A DNA stretch of 64,000 bases from Saccharopolyspora soli (GTDB lineage Bacteria; Actinomycetota; Actinomycetes; Mycobacteriales; Pseudonocardiaceae). The translations under genes were made by a program, and so were the position numbers. Under the pieces are notes generated by a model that was given only the letters and a program-made list of their open reading frames with translations, was not told where the DNA came from and searched no databases. The first letter of the stretch is position 1. The number at the start of each line of letters is the position of its first letter. Shown here in pieces: positions 15,773-23,270 of this stretch. The stretch is from contig NZ_JALBWV010000041.1 in assembly GCF_022678645.1 (NCBI RefSeq), forward strand, positions 1 through 64,000. The letters run 5' to 3'.

Positions 15773-16546
15773 ATGGTCATCTTCGGCGTCGCCCTGCTGG
15801 TCGCGGCCGTGGTCGGGTTCTTCTTCATGCGCCGTGCGCGTGATCAGTTACACGCGATGATCGGCTCCGAAACCCTGCCGGTGAACGAGTTGGAGCTCCA
15901 GCGCAGGGCCTCCGACGAGGTCGGCGCACGGGGCGGGTTCCGCAAGCAGTGCGAGCTGGTCGGGCAGGCCCATCCGCGTCCAGAAGGCACGCTCGTCTCG
16001 GAGCTCAGCAAGACCGAATGCGTCTGGTTCCGCTACGTCGTCAAGCGGCAGTACGAGCGGGTGACCCACCGGGATGGTCGTCGGCGGGTGAGTCGGCACA
16101 CCGAGACCGTCGCCCAGCACACGTCGTGGGAGGGCTACGCCCTGCGCGACGACCACGGTGTGCTGATCGGCGTCGATCCCAACGGCACCGACCCGGACCG
16201 GCCGGAGCAGGTGGTGAGCCGGTTCGAGCCGTACCACCCGCAGGGACCGACGGTGTTCGGCATCCAACTGCCGAACATCTTCGATGGCAGCGGCACGATC
16301 GGCTACGAGTACCAGGAGTGGGTGATCCGCCCCGGTCGGCGGCTGTACGTCCTCGGCGAGGTGCACGACAAGATCGGCCCGCTGGTGATCGGCAAACCTG
16401 AGCGGGACGGCCACTTCATCATCTCCACCCGCACCGAGCAGGAGTTGCGGGACAGCCGCCGAACCCAACACCAGTGGCTGGCGTTCGGAGTTCCGGCGGC
16501 GGCCCTGGTCGGACTCGTGCTCGTCATCCTCGGCATCCTGCGCTGA
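15773..16546 (+). CDS. GIDE-domain membrane protein
   Basis: A 257-residue protein with an N-terminal transmembrane helix (VIFGVALLVAAVVGFFFM), a large soluble domain and a C-terminal helix (AAALVGLVLVILG). The middle matches the GIDE domain seen next to the membrane in mitochondrial MUL1-type ligases and in bacterial homologues (TECVWFRYVVKRQYERV, EYQEWVIRPGRRLYVLGEVHD). No RING finger is present, so ligase activity is not implied. AGGGGAGGG seven bases upstream fixes the ATG at 15773. Role in bacteria is unknown. Confidence 0.75.
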   Translation: MVIFGVALLVAAVVGFFFMRRARDQLHAMIGSETLPVNELELQRRASDEVGARGGFRKQCELVGQAHPRPEGTLVSELSKTECVWFRYVVKRQYERVTHRDGRRRVSRHTETVAQHTSWEGYALRDDHGVLIGVDPNGTDPDRPEQVVSRFEPYHPQGPTVFGIQLPNIFDGSGTIGYEYQEWVIRPGRRLYVLGEVHDKIGPLVIGKPERDGHFIISTRTEQELRDSRRTQHQWLAFGVPAAALVGLVLVILGILR

Positions 16547-16645
16547 AAACGAACGCGTGAAGGTCCTCGTTGCGCTTGCTGATCACCTGGTTGACCGTGC
16601 TTTCCTCGTAGGCTGAACCTCAGACGTGACGGACAGGAGGCTGCG

Positions 16646-17317
16646 GTGGCCGAGACGACGGTGGCCGAGGTGGTGGCCGAGCTGGCCGCGCTTGAGGACC
16701 CGAAGACACGTGAGGTGAACGAGAAACACGGTGACGATCACGGTGTGAACCTCAGCAAACTGCGCGCGCTCGCGAAGCAGCTGAAGACGCAGCAGGAACT
16801 CGCGCGCCAACTCTGGGAGACGGATGACACCGCGGCGAGACTGCTGGCGATCCTGATCTGCCGCCCGAAGGCGTTCGAGCGTGACGAGTTGGACGTCATG
16901 TTGCGCAAGGCGCGCACCCCCAAGGTGCACGACTGGCTCGTGAACTACGTGGTGAAGAAGAACCCGCACTCCGAAGAGCTGCGCCTGGCCTGGTCCGCCG
17001 ATCCGGATCCGGTGGTCGCGAGCGCTGGCTGGGCGCTGACCACCGAGCGCGTGGCGAAGAAGCCCGAGGGCCTCGACCTCGCGGGACTGCTCGACGTCAT
17101 CGAGGCGGAGATGAGAGACGCCCAGGATCGCCTGCAGTGGGCGATGAACCACTGCCTGGCCCAGATCGGGATCGAGCACGCCGAGCACCGCGCCCGTGCA
17201 ATCGACATCGGCGAGCGCCTGGAGGTGCTCAAGGACTACCCGACTTCGCCGGGCTGCACGTCGCCGTTCGCGCCCATCTGGATCAACGAGATGGTCCGCC
17301 GACAGCACGACAAGTAG
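16646..17317 (+). CDS. DNA alkylation repair protein (AlkD-like HEAT-repeat family)
   Basis: A 223-residue all-helical protein resembling the AlkC/AlkD superfamily, which excises alkylated bases using HEAT-like repeats. Helices such as NLSKLRALAKQLKTQQELARQLWETDD, RLLAILICRPK and DWLVNYVVKKNPHSEELRLAWSAD are characteristic, including the Trp-Ser pair before the aspartates. The start is GTG at 16646, with ACAGGAGG upstream. It follows the GIDE gene on the same strand after 99 bp. Catalytic competence cannot be judged from sequence alone. Confidence 0.75.
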   Translation: MAETTVAEVVAELAALEDPKTREVNEKHGDDHGVNLSKLRALAKQLKTQQELARQLWETDDTAARLLAILICRPKAFERDELDVMLRKARTPKVHDWLVNYVVKKNPHSEELRLAWSADPDPVVASAGWALTTERVAKKPEGLDLAGLLDVIEAEMRDAQDRLQWAMNHCLAQIGIEHAEHRARAIDIGERLEVLKDYPTSPGCTSPFAPIWINEMVRRQHDK

Positions 17318-17433
17318 GAAGGTTCGCGCTGACGCCTGTGCCGGTGCCCGGCTGGCACGTACTCGTCAACGGCGAGATGCCCGGCGACTCCGGTAAGCCA
17401 GGACTGGTGATGGGTGAACCGTGGGGATTCAAC

Positions 17434-18048
17434 TCACAACGTGCCGCCAGCGGCGAATGTGTCCTGTTCCCAGGGAAGTCGGAGTAGAGCCAGATCGACG
17501 AGTTGGTCCAGCCGTGCCCGGCTGACGCCAGATGAGGCTTCGACCGCGATGCCCTGAGCGAGGGCGACGACGTAGTGGGCGACCGCCTCGGGGTCGACGT
17601 GCGCAGGCAAGTCGCCTTCAGCGGCCGCGCGTTCGAAGCGTTCTCGGAGCCGAGCGGTTCCGATGGCTCGACGGTTGGCCAGCTCGTCGCGGATCTCGCG
17701 GGCCTCGTCGCCAGCGGCGAGAGCACCCTGGACGAGCAGGCAGCCCGCCGGGGTGTTCTCGCCGGTGGAGGCCCGGACGGCACCGCGTAGGAACTTCTCG
17801 ACGACTGTTCGCACGGCAGGCTGAGCCAGCGCATCGTCGGCGTAGCTGAACACGGTGGCTACGTAGCGATCCAGGGCCCGGCGGAACAGACCTTCCTTGG
17901 AGCCGAAGGCTGCGTAGATGCTGCCCCGCTTCAGCTGCGTGGCCTCGGTGAGATCCGCGATCGTCGTGCCTTCGAAGCCCTTCGCCCAGAACACGCGCAG
18001 CGCGGCGGCTAGCGCCTCGTCCAGGTCGAACTCGCGCGGGCGGCCCAT
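17434..18048 (-). CDS. TetR-family regulator of the adjacent SDR gene
   Basis: A 204-residue TetR repressor. The HTH is at residues 5-52 (FDLDEALAAALRVFWAKGFEGTTIADLTEATQLKRGSIYAAFGSKEGLFRRAL). The ligand domain carries GCLLVQGALAAGDEAREIRDEL, typical of the YxaF-like subgroup. ATG at 18048 starts at MGRPREF; longer upstream frames run into the divergent gene. It is transcribed away from an SDR gene, and the spacer holds a perfect 10-bp inverted repeat, so it probably represses both. Confidence 0.85.
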   Translation of the reverse strand: MGRPREFDLDEALAAALRVFWAKGFEGTTIADLTEATQLKRGSIYAAFGSKEGLFRRALDRYVATVFSYADDALAQPAVRTVVEKFLRGAVRASTGENTPAGCLLVQGALAAGDEAREIRDELANRRAIGTARLRERFERAAAEGDLPAHVDPEAVAHYVVALAQGIAVEASSGVSRARLDQLVDLALLRLPWEQDTFAAGGTL

Positions 18049-18086
18049 CGGCACGTTAGACACCTCACAACAACTTCGAGACCGAG

Positions 18087-18146
18087 CGTTCAATATACCG
18101 CTTGACCAGGCCGTTGTCCGATGGCACGTTGGAGACATATTGAACG
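18087..18146. promoter_or_regulatory. inverted repeat between TetR and SDR genes
   Basis: CGTTCAATAT (18087-18096) and its exact reverse complement ATATTGAACG (18137-18146) lie 40 bp apart in the divergent spacer, an AT-rich island. Either arm could be one operator half, or each could be a separate site blocking one promoter. Confidence 0.5.
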
Positions 18147-18174
18147 TGCAGTCAAAAAGCTTCAGGAGATCAAC

Positions 18175-18918
18175 ATGGCCAACCCGCTCAGCGGAAAGAC
18201 CGCCCTTGTCACTGGTGGTTCTCGGGGTATCGGAGCGGCTGTGGCTCGGCGTCTGGCGGCCGATGGCGCCGCCGTCGCGCTGACCTACACCAGCTCCAGA
18301 GACAAGGCCGACGAGGTCGTCGCGGGCATCCAGGCGGCCAACGGGCGCGCGGTGGCCATCCACGCTGACAGCGCCAACCATGACGATGTCGCCGCCGCTG
18401 TCACCGAGACGGTACGGACCTTCGGCGGGTTGGACATTCTGGTGAACAATGCCGGCGTCGGGGCGGTACAACCCGTGGACGAGCTGTCCATGGACGACAT
18501 CGACCGACTGATCGACGTGAACGTTCGTGGTGTGGTGGTCGCTATTCGGGAGGCACTGAAGCACCTCAGCGACGGGGGGCGGATCATCACCATCGGCAGC
18601 ATCAACGCCGACCGGATTCCGATCGCCGGACTGTCGGTCTACGGGATGACCAAAGCCGCTGTCGCGGGCCTCACCCGTGGATTGGCGCGGGAACTGGCGC
18701 CGCGCGGTATCACCGTGAACAACGTTCAGCCTGGCCCGATTGACACCGATCTGAACCCCGCAACTGGGCCGTTGGCGGCGAGCATGCTGAGCGTGATGGC
18801 TCTGGACCGGTACGGCACCTCCGACGAGGTCGCCGCGATGGCTTCCTACCTCGCCGGTCCGGAAGCGGCTTTCGTGACTGGCGCAAGCCTGAACATCGAC
18901 GGCGGCTACACCGCCTGA
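18175..18918 (+). CDS. short-chain dehydrogenase/reductase (SDR)
   Basis: A 247-residue classical SDR. The cofactor motif is TGGSRGIG (residues 13-20), then NNAGVG, the catalytic Ser in TIGSINAD, and YGMTK with the Tyr/Lys pair. The C-terminus FVTGASLNIDGGYTA is typical of 3-oxoacyl-ACP reductase (FabG)-like enzymes. ATG at 18175 has AGGAG nine bases upstream. It is paired with the divergent TetR gene, an arrangement typical of stress or xenobiotic reductases. Substrate unknown. Confidence 0.85.
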   Translation: MANPLSGKTALVTGGSRGIGAAVARRLAADGAAVALTYTSSRDKADEVVAGIQAANGRAVAIHADSANHDDVAAAVTETVRTFGGLDILVNNAGVGAVQPVDELSMDDIDRLIDVNVRGVVVAIREALKHLSDGGRIITIGSINADRIPIAGLSVYGMTKAAVAGLTRGLARELAPRGITVNNVQPGPIDTDLNPATGPLAASMLSVMALDRYGTSDEVAAMASYLAGPEAAFVTGASLNIDGGYTA

Positions 18919-19000
18919 ATGCCTGGAATTCCCGACACCCGGACAAAAGAGTCCGAGTTTCGGAGGTCGGCAGGAAACCGCGCGTCGATCGACTCTCCTC

Positions 19001-19141
19001 CGCCCTGCTCATCCCCGGGTCCCCGACCGGACCGTGATGGACATGATGGGCTGGTCGATGGTCACCATGAAGCAGCGATACGTGCACGAGACCGACGCCC
19101 TCCGAAGGGACGTCGCCGACCGGCTGAACGCCTACTTCTAG
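19001..19141 (+). pseudogene. C-terminal remnant of a tyrosine recombinase/integrase
   Basis: One frame reads HPRVPDRTVMDMMGWS followed by MVTMKQRYVHETDALRR and DVADRLNAYF, then TAG at 19139-19141. This is the classic end of phage/ICE integrases, MGWS-x-MxxRYxHxTD, including the catalytic Tyr. No in-frame start or the upstream R-H-R catalytic residues remain, so this is a relic. It lies about 70 bp from the 3' end of tRNA-Phe, a common integration target, so an integrative element was probably once here. Confidence 0.75.
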
Positions 19142-19159
19142 GATGCCAGCTGAGACCCG

Positions 19160-19192
19160 AAAAGGCCGCTACCGGATCGGTAGCGGCCTTTT
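19160..19192. terminator. strong bidirectional terminator after the tRNA cluster
   Basis: AAAAGGCCGCTACC (19160-19173) pairs perfectly with GGTAGCGGCCTTTT (19179-19192) around a 5-nt loop. A/T tails on both sides allow it to work in both directions. It lies just downstream of tRNA-Phe (minus strand). Confidence 0.85.
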
Positions 19193-19208
19193 CGCAGGTC
19201 TTAAGCGG

Positions 19209-19282
19209 TGGCCAGGGGCGGGGTCGAACCGCCGACCTTCCGCTTTTCAGGCGGACGCTCGTACCAACTGAGCTACCTGGCC
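19209..19282 (-). tRNA. tRNA-Phe (GAA)
   Basis: A 74-nt cloverleaf on the minus strand. The acceptor GGCCAGG pairs with CCTGGCC, the anticodon loop reads CTGAAAA with anticodon GAA, and the T arm contains GGTTCGACC. Discriminator A; CCA is not encoded. Last of three tandem tRNA genes. Confidence 0.95.
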
Positions 19283-19314
19283 GATAGCGTCCGGCTCGCT
19301 GCCGTTCGCCTTGG

Positions 19315-19388
19315 CGACCCAGACGGGACTCGAACCCGCGACCTCCGCCGTGACAGGGCGGCGCGCTAACCAACTGCGCCACTGGGCC
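19315..19388 (-). tRNA. tRNA-Asp (GTC)
   Basis: A 74-nt cloverleaf on the minus strand. The acceptor GGCCCAG pairs with CTGGGTC (one wobble), the anticodon loop is CTGTCAC with anticodon GTC, and the T loop contains GGTTCGAGTCC. Discriminator G. Confidence 0.95.
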
Positions 19389-19412
19389 ATGCTCTCGATC
19401 TTCAGTTGTTCG

Positions 19413-19485
19413 TACCCCCAACGGGATTCGAACCCGCGCTACCGCCTTGAAAGGGCGGCGTCCTAGGCCGCTAGACGATGGGGGC
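19413..19485 (-). tRNA. tRNA-Glu (TTC)
   Basis: A 73-nt cloverleaf on the minus strand. The acceptor GCCCCCA pairs with TGGGGGT, the anticodon loop is CTTTCAA with anticodon TTC, and the T loop contains GGTTCGAATCC. First gene of the Glu-Asp-Phe cluster, which is presumably one transcript ending at the hairpin 19160-19192. Confidence 0.95.
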
Positions 19486-19802
19486 TTGGCCGATCCGAAA
19501 CCGACCCGGCCTTGCCTCCAACCGGCTTTCCCTTTTCAGAGCGCCCCGTTGGCAGTGATGAAAGCTTACGACATGCCCGCACGGCCCCCAAAGCGGGGGT
19601 CGATAAACCATGCGCCACCGCCACGCGTCGCTGTCCCGGACCGTGCCCAGCGCCCATGCTAACCACCTGACCTGCCGATTCATACCTCTCGGGCAACACC
19701 TTTCGGAGCGAGTCGACGCGCACCCGAGGCCGGACACGAGCACGAGATCACCGCGAACCAGACAAAAAGAGGTAATGTGATCCGCGACTCAAGATCGTCC
19801 GG
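19486..19802. other. non-coding gap upstream of tRNA cluster
   Basis: This 317-bp stretch has no supportable gene. On the minus strand the AT-richer piece around 19558-19580 (reading GTCGTAAGCTTTCATC) is the likeliest tRNA promoter region. Nothing else is distinctive. The far end borders the stop of a TetR gene. Confidence 0.5.
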
Positions 19803-20387
19803 TCAGCTCGGCGCGGGCAGCCACTCGTCCCGAGCGACCCCGGCGAGCACCACGCGCCAGACCTCCGCGAAGCGCTCGGCCAGCCCGACCGGATCCGGAC
19901 CGACCGCGCGTGCCCCCACCAGGGCCGCGAAGACCACCCGCGACGCCTCCGCCGGATCGACACCAGCGCGCAGTTGGCCCTCCGCCGCGGACTTGTGCAT
20001 CAGGTTGTCGAGCACTTCGTCCCAGCCGTCCCCGGACGGCGTGCCGATGCGCTGGCAGGTGAGCAGCAGTCCGGCCCGGTGGATGACGTCCTGCTCCAGC
20101 CTGCGGGCCTCCTCGCCGGTCAGCCCGACCACCGTCGACAGCGGGTCGAGCCCTCGGCTCAGCCACCGTTGCCGCATCTCAGCCACGCTTCGCAGGTACC
20201 GCCGGACCATCGCCTCGGCCACCGCTTCCTTGGCCGTGAAGTGGAAGTAGAAGGCTCCCTTGGTGATGCCGCTGCGCCGCAGGATCGCACTCAGCGTGGT
20301 GGCCTGGTAGCCGATCAGGTCGAACTCCTCCGCCGCGGCGGCCAGGATGGCGCGGCGGGTGAGTTTGGCCCGATGCTGCTGCGGCAT
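19803..20387 (-). CDS. TetR-family regulator resembling gamma-butyrolactone receptors (ArpA/ScbR-like)
   Basis: A 194-residue TetR protein. The HTH is FDLIGYQATTLSAILRRSGITKGAFYFHFTAKEAVAEAM, very close to the ArpA/ScbR pattern (GYxxT-LxxIxxxxGxTKGAxYFHF). The ligand domain includes RAGLLLTCQRIGTP and a C-terminal ARAVGPDPVGLAERFAEVWRVVL. Such receptors bind gamma-butyrolactones and control antibiotic genes. No butyrolactone synthase or biosynthetic cluster is adjacent, so this may be a pseudo-receptor. ATG at 20387 begins MPQQHRAK. Confidence 0.75.
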   Translation of the reverse strand: MPQQHRAKLTRRAILAAAAEEFDLIGYQATTLSAILRRSGITKGAFYFHFTAKEAVAEAMVRRYLRSVAEMRQRWLSRGLDPLSTVVGLTGEEARRLEQDVIHRAGLLLTCQRIGTPSGDGWDEVLDNLMHKSAAEGQLRAGVDPAEASRVVFAALVGARAVGPDPVGLAERFAEVWRVVLAGVARDEWLPAPS

Positions 20388-20564
20388 GGTGCGACTCCGG
20401 CACGTGGCAGGTCTTCCGTGATCCGCCCGAGCGACGTGGCCCACGAACGGATGATCAACTATGCCACCGGAAGTTACCGCGAATCCGGCCACCGTGCCCA
20501 GCGGACTCACCTCGATACCGGCGTCCCGCGCCCCGTGCCGCGAGCGGCCCGGAAACGCTCCCGG

Positions 20565-20804
20565 TCAGCGGGTGACCGGTGGCTGCCCGTCCTCGTCAGG
20601 TGCCAGTCCCAGCATGTCCAGCAGGAGTTTGCAGTCCTCGGCGTTCTCCGCGCTGCGGGCGACCGCCATCCTGGCCCGGTGCACCTGCTCCGACGAGATC
20701 CGTGATGGCTCGCCAGCGCGCGGGACGGGGACCGCGGCGGACTGCCGCGAATGCCCGTCTTCCTGTTGCCACAAGAACTTTCGTACGTCCAGCGACCCGT
20801 ACAT
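20565..20804 (-). CDS. small conserved-type hypothetical protein
   Basis: A 79-residue hydrophilic protein (MYGSLDVRKFLWQQEDGHS at the start, ENAEDCKLLLDMLGLAPDEDG near the end). A good ribosome site, GGGGAGG, precedes the ATG at 20804. There is no signal peptide or known motif. It lies 177 bp upstream of the ArpA-like TetR gene on the same strand, so the two may be co-transcribed. Confidence 0.65.
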   Translation of the reverse strand: MYGSLDVRKFLWQQEDGHSRQSAAVPVPRAGEPSRISSEQVHRARMAVARSAENAEDCKLLLDMLGLAPDEDGQPPVTR

Positions 20805-21048
20805 GACGCCTCCCCGGCCTCAGGTTTCGCCGCAGGCTATCCACAGGTTGTCAACACCCGCAGCCCCCCAGAGAGTGATTTACCTTCGACTCAGAGTAAT
20901 CAGCTGGGGTACCTCGATCCACTTCGGATATTGCTCTCGTCACACCCGCCACTCGGCCCCCCGCGGCGATCGTCCACACTGGACGTTCGACACCGTTGTC
21001 GGATACCCGCATCGAGTCGTGGCCAAAACCTGCCAGGAAGGAACTCGC

Positions 21049-21279
21049 ATGAGCAGTCAGACGTTCACCGTCGGTGGTATGACCTGCGGCCATTGCGCGA
21101 AATCGGTCACCGAGGAGCTTTCCGATCTTCCGGGTGTCACCGATGTGCAGGTCGCGGTGGACAGCGGCCAGGTGTCGGTGACCAGCGACCAGGAGCTCAG
21201 CCGGGATGCGGTGACCTCGGCCGTCGCCGAGGCCGGGTACACCGTCACCGCTTGGCCCAGCGACAACTCCGCCGCGTAG
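21049..21279 (+). CDS. CopZ-like heavy-metal-associated (HMA) domain protein
   Basis: A 76-residue single HMA domain. The metal site is GMTCGHC (residues 10-16), followed by VTDVQVAVDSGQVSVTS and AGYTVTAWP. These proteins carry Cu(I) between transporters and regulators in the cytoplasm. AGGAAGGAACTCGC precedes the ATG at 21049. No copper ATPase or CsoR gene is adjacent, so this is a stand-alone chaperone gene. Confidence 0.9.
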   Translation: MSSQTFTVGGMTCGHCAKSVTEELSDLPGVTDVQVAVDSGQVSVTSDQELSRDAVTSAVAEAGYTVTAWPSDNSAA

Positions 21280-21334
21280 CACTCCGGACCGGCGCGCAAG
21301 ACCGCCGACCGGACCTGCCGCGAAACTGCCGGAC

Positions 21335-21465
21335 GCACGAATCGTGCGGCGAAACCTCCCCAAAGGGCCCTACCGCATGCCACAATCGGGTCGCTGACAC
21401 ACCCCCGGTCAGCATCTGTGGAGATCCCCTCCGGCCCCCGCGTTCCTCCCCCTGGCGCGGGGGCC
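21335..21465. terminator. hairpins downstream of the HMA gene
   Basis: GCACGAATCGTGC near 21336-21349 is a short perfect palindrome. GGCCCCCGCG (21433-21442) pairs with CGCGGGGGCC (21456-21465). Both lie in the 325-bp gap 21280-21604, which contains no supportable gene. A TATCGT hexamer at about 21594 is a likely -10 box for the following gene. Confidence 0.5.
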
Positions 21466-21604
21466 CTCCGCTGTTCAGGGGACCGATTCGGCCGAGTGGT
21501 CACGCAGCGGAGCCACAGCTTCCTCGGGCCCGTTCGATCCACTACTCACAGTGACAGGGATCACAGCTGCTCGCGGGTCGCAACCCAACCGTTATCGTGT
21601 GCGG

Positions 21605-22030
21605 GTGGCTATAGGACGAACGAAGACGGGCCGAGGGCGGCAGAAACCCGCCGACTCGGCCGAACCGGATCCCGAGTTCGACTCGTACTTGGCTGCGCTG
21701 GCCCCGGAGGAGGACCTCGAATCCACCGGAGCCGGACGTCGCTTCGGCGGCTCTCAGGTCTACCAGCTGCGGCTGCCGCTGATGGCCAACGAGCGCCTCC
21801 GGGAACTCGCGGCCAAGCAGGGCACCTCGCCTGCGGCGCTGGCCCGCGACTGGGTGCTGCAGCACCTCGAAGAAGCGGAGCCGACGCCGGGCGGCCAGCC
21901 GCCGGTGTGGCCCGGCCAGGACGCACCGCAGGCTCCCCGGCCAGCGCGGGAACGCGGCGCGCACGCCGGGTACTCCGACGTCGAGCAGACCGACGAGATC
22001 ACCGTGCCGCAGAATCGCTTCCGGCGCTGA
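21605..22030 (+). CDS. ribbon-helix-helix-like hypothetical protein
   Basis: A 141-residue protein. The N-terminus is basic (VAIGRTKTGRGRQK). The centre has a beta-strand plus two helices typical of RHH/CopG folds (VYQLRLPLMANERLRELAAKQGTSPAALARDWVLQHLEE). The C-terminal third is Pro/Arg-rich and disordered. GTG at 21605 lies about 6 nt after a TATCGT hexamer, so translation is probably leaderless. It could be a DNA-binding regulator or an antitoxin, though no toxin gene is adjacent. Confidence 0.65.
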   Translation: MAIGRTKTGRGRQKPADSAEPDPEFDSYLAALAPEEDLESTGAGRRFGGSQVYQLRLPLMANERLRELAAKQGTSPAALARDWVLQHLEEAEPTPGGQPPVWPGQDAPQAPRPARERGAHAGYSDVEQTDEITVPQNRFRR

Positions 22031-22110
22031 TCCCCGACCCCGACCAAACCCCCGACCGATGACCGCCAGTCGGCGCCAGGCCCTCGCTGCCCGGCGCCGA
22101 CTTCGCGCAT

Positions 22111-23268
22111 TCAGGCTGGCAAGCCCAGCTCGCGGGCGATCAGCATGCGCTGGACCTCGCTGGTGCCCTCGCCGATCTCCAGGATCTTGGCGTCCCGGTA
22201 GAAGCGGCCGACCGGGGTCTCGTTCATGAACCCGTAGCCGCCGTAGATCTGGGTGGCGTCGCGGGCGTTGTCCATCGCCGCGTTCGACGAGGCGAGTTTG
22301 GCGATCGCGGCCTGCATCTTGTACGGCTCGCCGCGCAGCATCCGCGATGCCGCGTCGTAGTAGGCCAGCCGCGCGGTGTGCGCCCGCAGTTGCATGTCGG
22401 CGAGCTTGAACTGGATCGCCTGGTATTCGCCGATCCGGTGGCCGAACGCCTCGCGCTCCTCGACGTAGCGCAGGCACTCGTCGACGCAGCCCTGGGCCAG
22501 GCCGACGCCGACCGCGGCGATCGCCACCCGTCCTTCGGTGAGCGTCGCGAGGAACTGCGCGTAGCCGCGGCCGCGTTCGCCGAGCAGGTTCTCGGCGGGC
22601 ACCCGGCAGTCGTCGAAGGCCAGTTCGTGGGTGTCGGAGGCGTTCCAGCCGACCTTCGAGTACTTCTTCGCGACGGTGAAGCCCGGCGTGCCGGAGGGCA
22701 CGATGATCGTGGAGATCTCCTTGCCGCCGTCCGGCTTCTGGCCGGTGACAGCGGTGATCGTGACGAAACCGGTGAGGTCCGTCCCGGAGTTGGTGATGAA
22801 CGCCTTCGAGCCGTTGATCACCCACTCCCCGCCATCGAGCACCGCTGTGGTGCGGGTGGCACCCGCGTCGGAGCCGCCGCCGGGCTCGGTGAGGCCGAAC
22901 GCGCCTAGGACCTCGCCAGCGGCCAGCCGGGGCAGCCAGGTGCGCCGCTGCTCGTCGGTGCCGAACCGCAAGATCGGCATGACGCCCAGCGAGACACCGG
23001 CCTCCAGGGTGATGGCGACCGAGGAGTCGACCCGCGCGAGTTCCTCCAGGGCCAGGCACAGCGCGAAGTAGTCGCCGCCCATCCCGCCGTGCTCCTCCGG
23101 GACCGGCAGCCCGAACAGGCCCATCCGCCCCATCGCCTGCACCAGCGGGTACGGGAATTCCGCGCGTTCGTAGTAGTCGCCGATGACCGGGGCGACTTCC
23201 TTGCGGGCGAAGGTCTGCACGCTTTCGCGCAGGGCTTCGTGCTCTTCGCTGAGCCGGTGGTCCACCAT
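22111..23268 (-). CDS. fadE19: acyl-CoA dehydrogenase, isovaleryl/branched-chain type
   Basis: A 385-residue acyl-CoA dehydrogenase: FAD-dependent alpha,beta-oxidation of a short branched acyl-CoA. Signatures are LGAFGLTEPGGGSDAGATRT, EWVINGSKAFITNSG, and DATQIYGGYGFMNETPVGRFYRDAKILEIGEGTSEVQ near the C-terminus. The gene starts 2 bp after the stop of the biotin carboxylase subunit gene, the last of three coupled genes. The order accD1-accA1-fadE19 matches the mycobacterial leucine-degradation locus, so isovaleryl-CoA is the likely substrate. Confidence 0.88.
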   Translation of the reverse strand: MVDHRLSEEHEALRESVQTFARKEVAPVIGDYYERAEFPYPLVQAMGRMGLFGLPVPEEHGGMGGDYFALCLALEELARVDSSVAITLEAGVSLGVMPILRFGTDEQRRTWLPRLAAGEVLGAFGLTEPGGGSDAGATRTTAVLDGGEWVINGSKAFITNSGTDLTGFVTITAVTGQKPDGGKEISTIIVPSGTPGFTVAKKYSKVGWNASDTHELAFDDCRVPAENLLGERGRGYAQFLATLTEGRVAIAAVGVGLAQGCVDECLRYVEEREAFGHRIGEYQAIQFKLADMQLRAHTARLAYYDAASRMLRGEPYKMQAAIAKLASSNAAMDNARDATQIYGGYGFMNETPVGRFYRDAKILEIGEGTSEVQRMLIARELGLPA

Positions 23269-23270
23269 CG

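Noticed and set aside
19001..19141. Small intact gene for the MGWS...RYxH peptide
   Set aside because: No start codon context or upstream catalytic residues; it matches only the end of an integrase, so it is called a relic.
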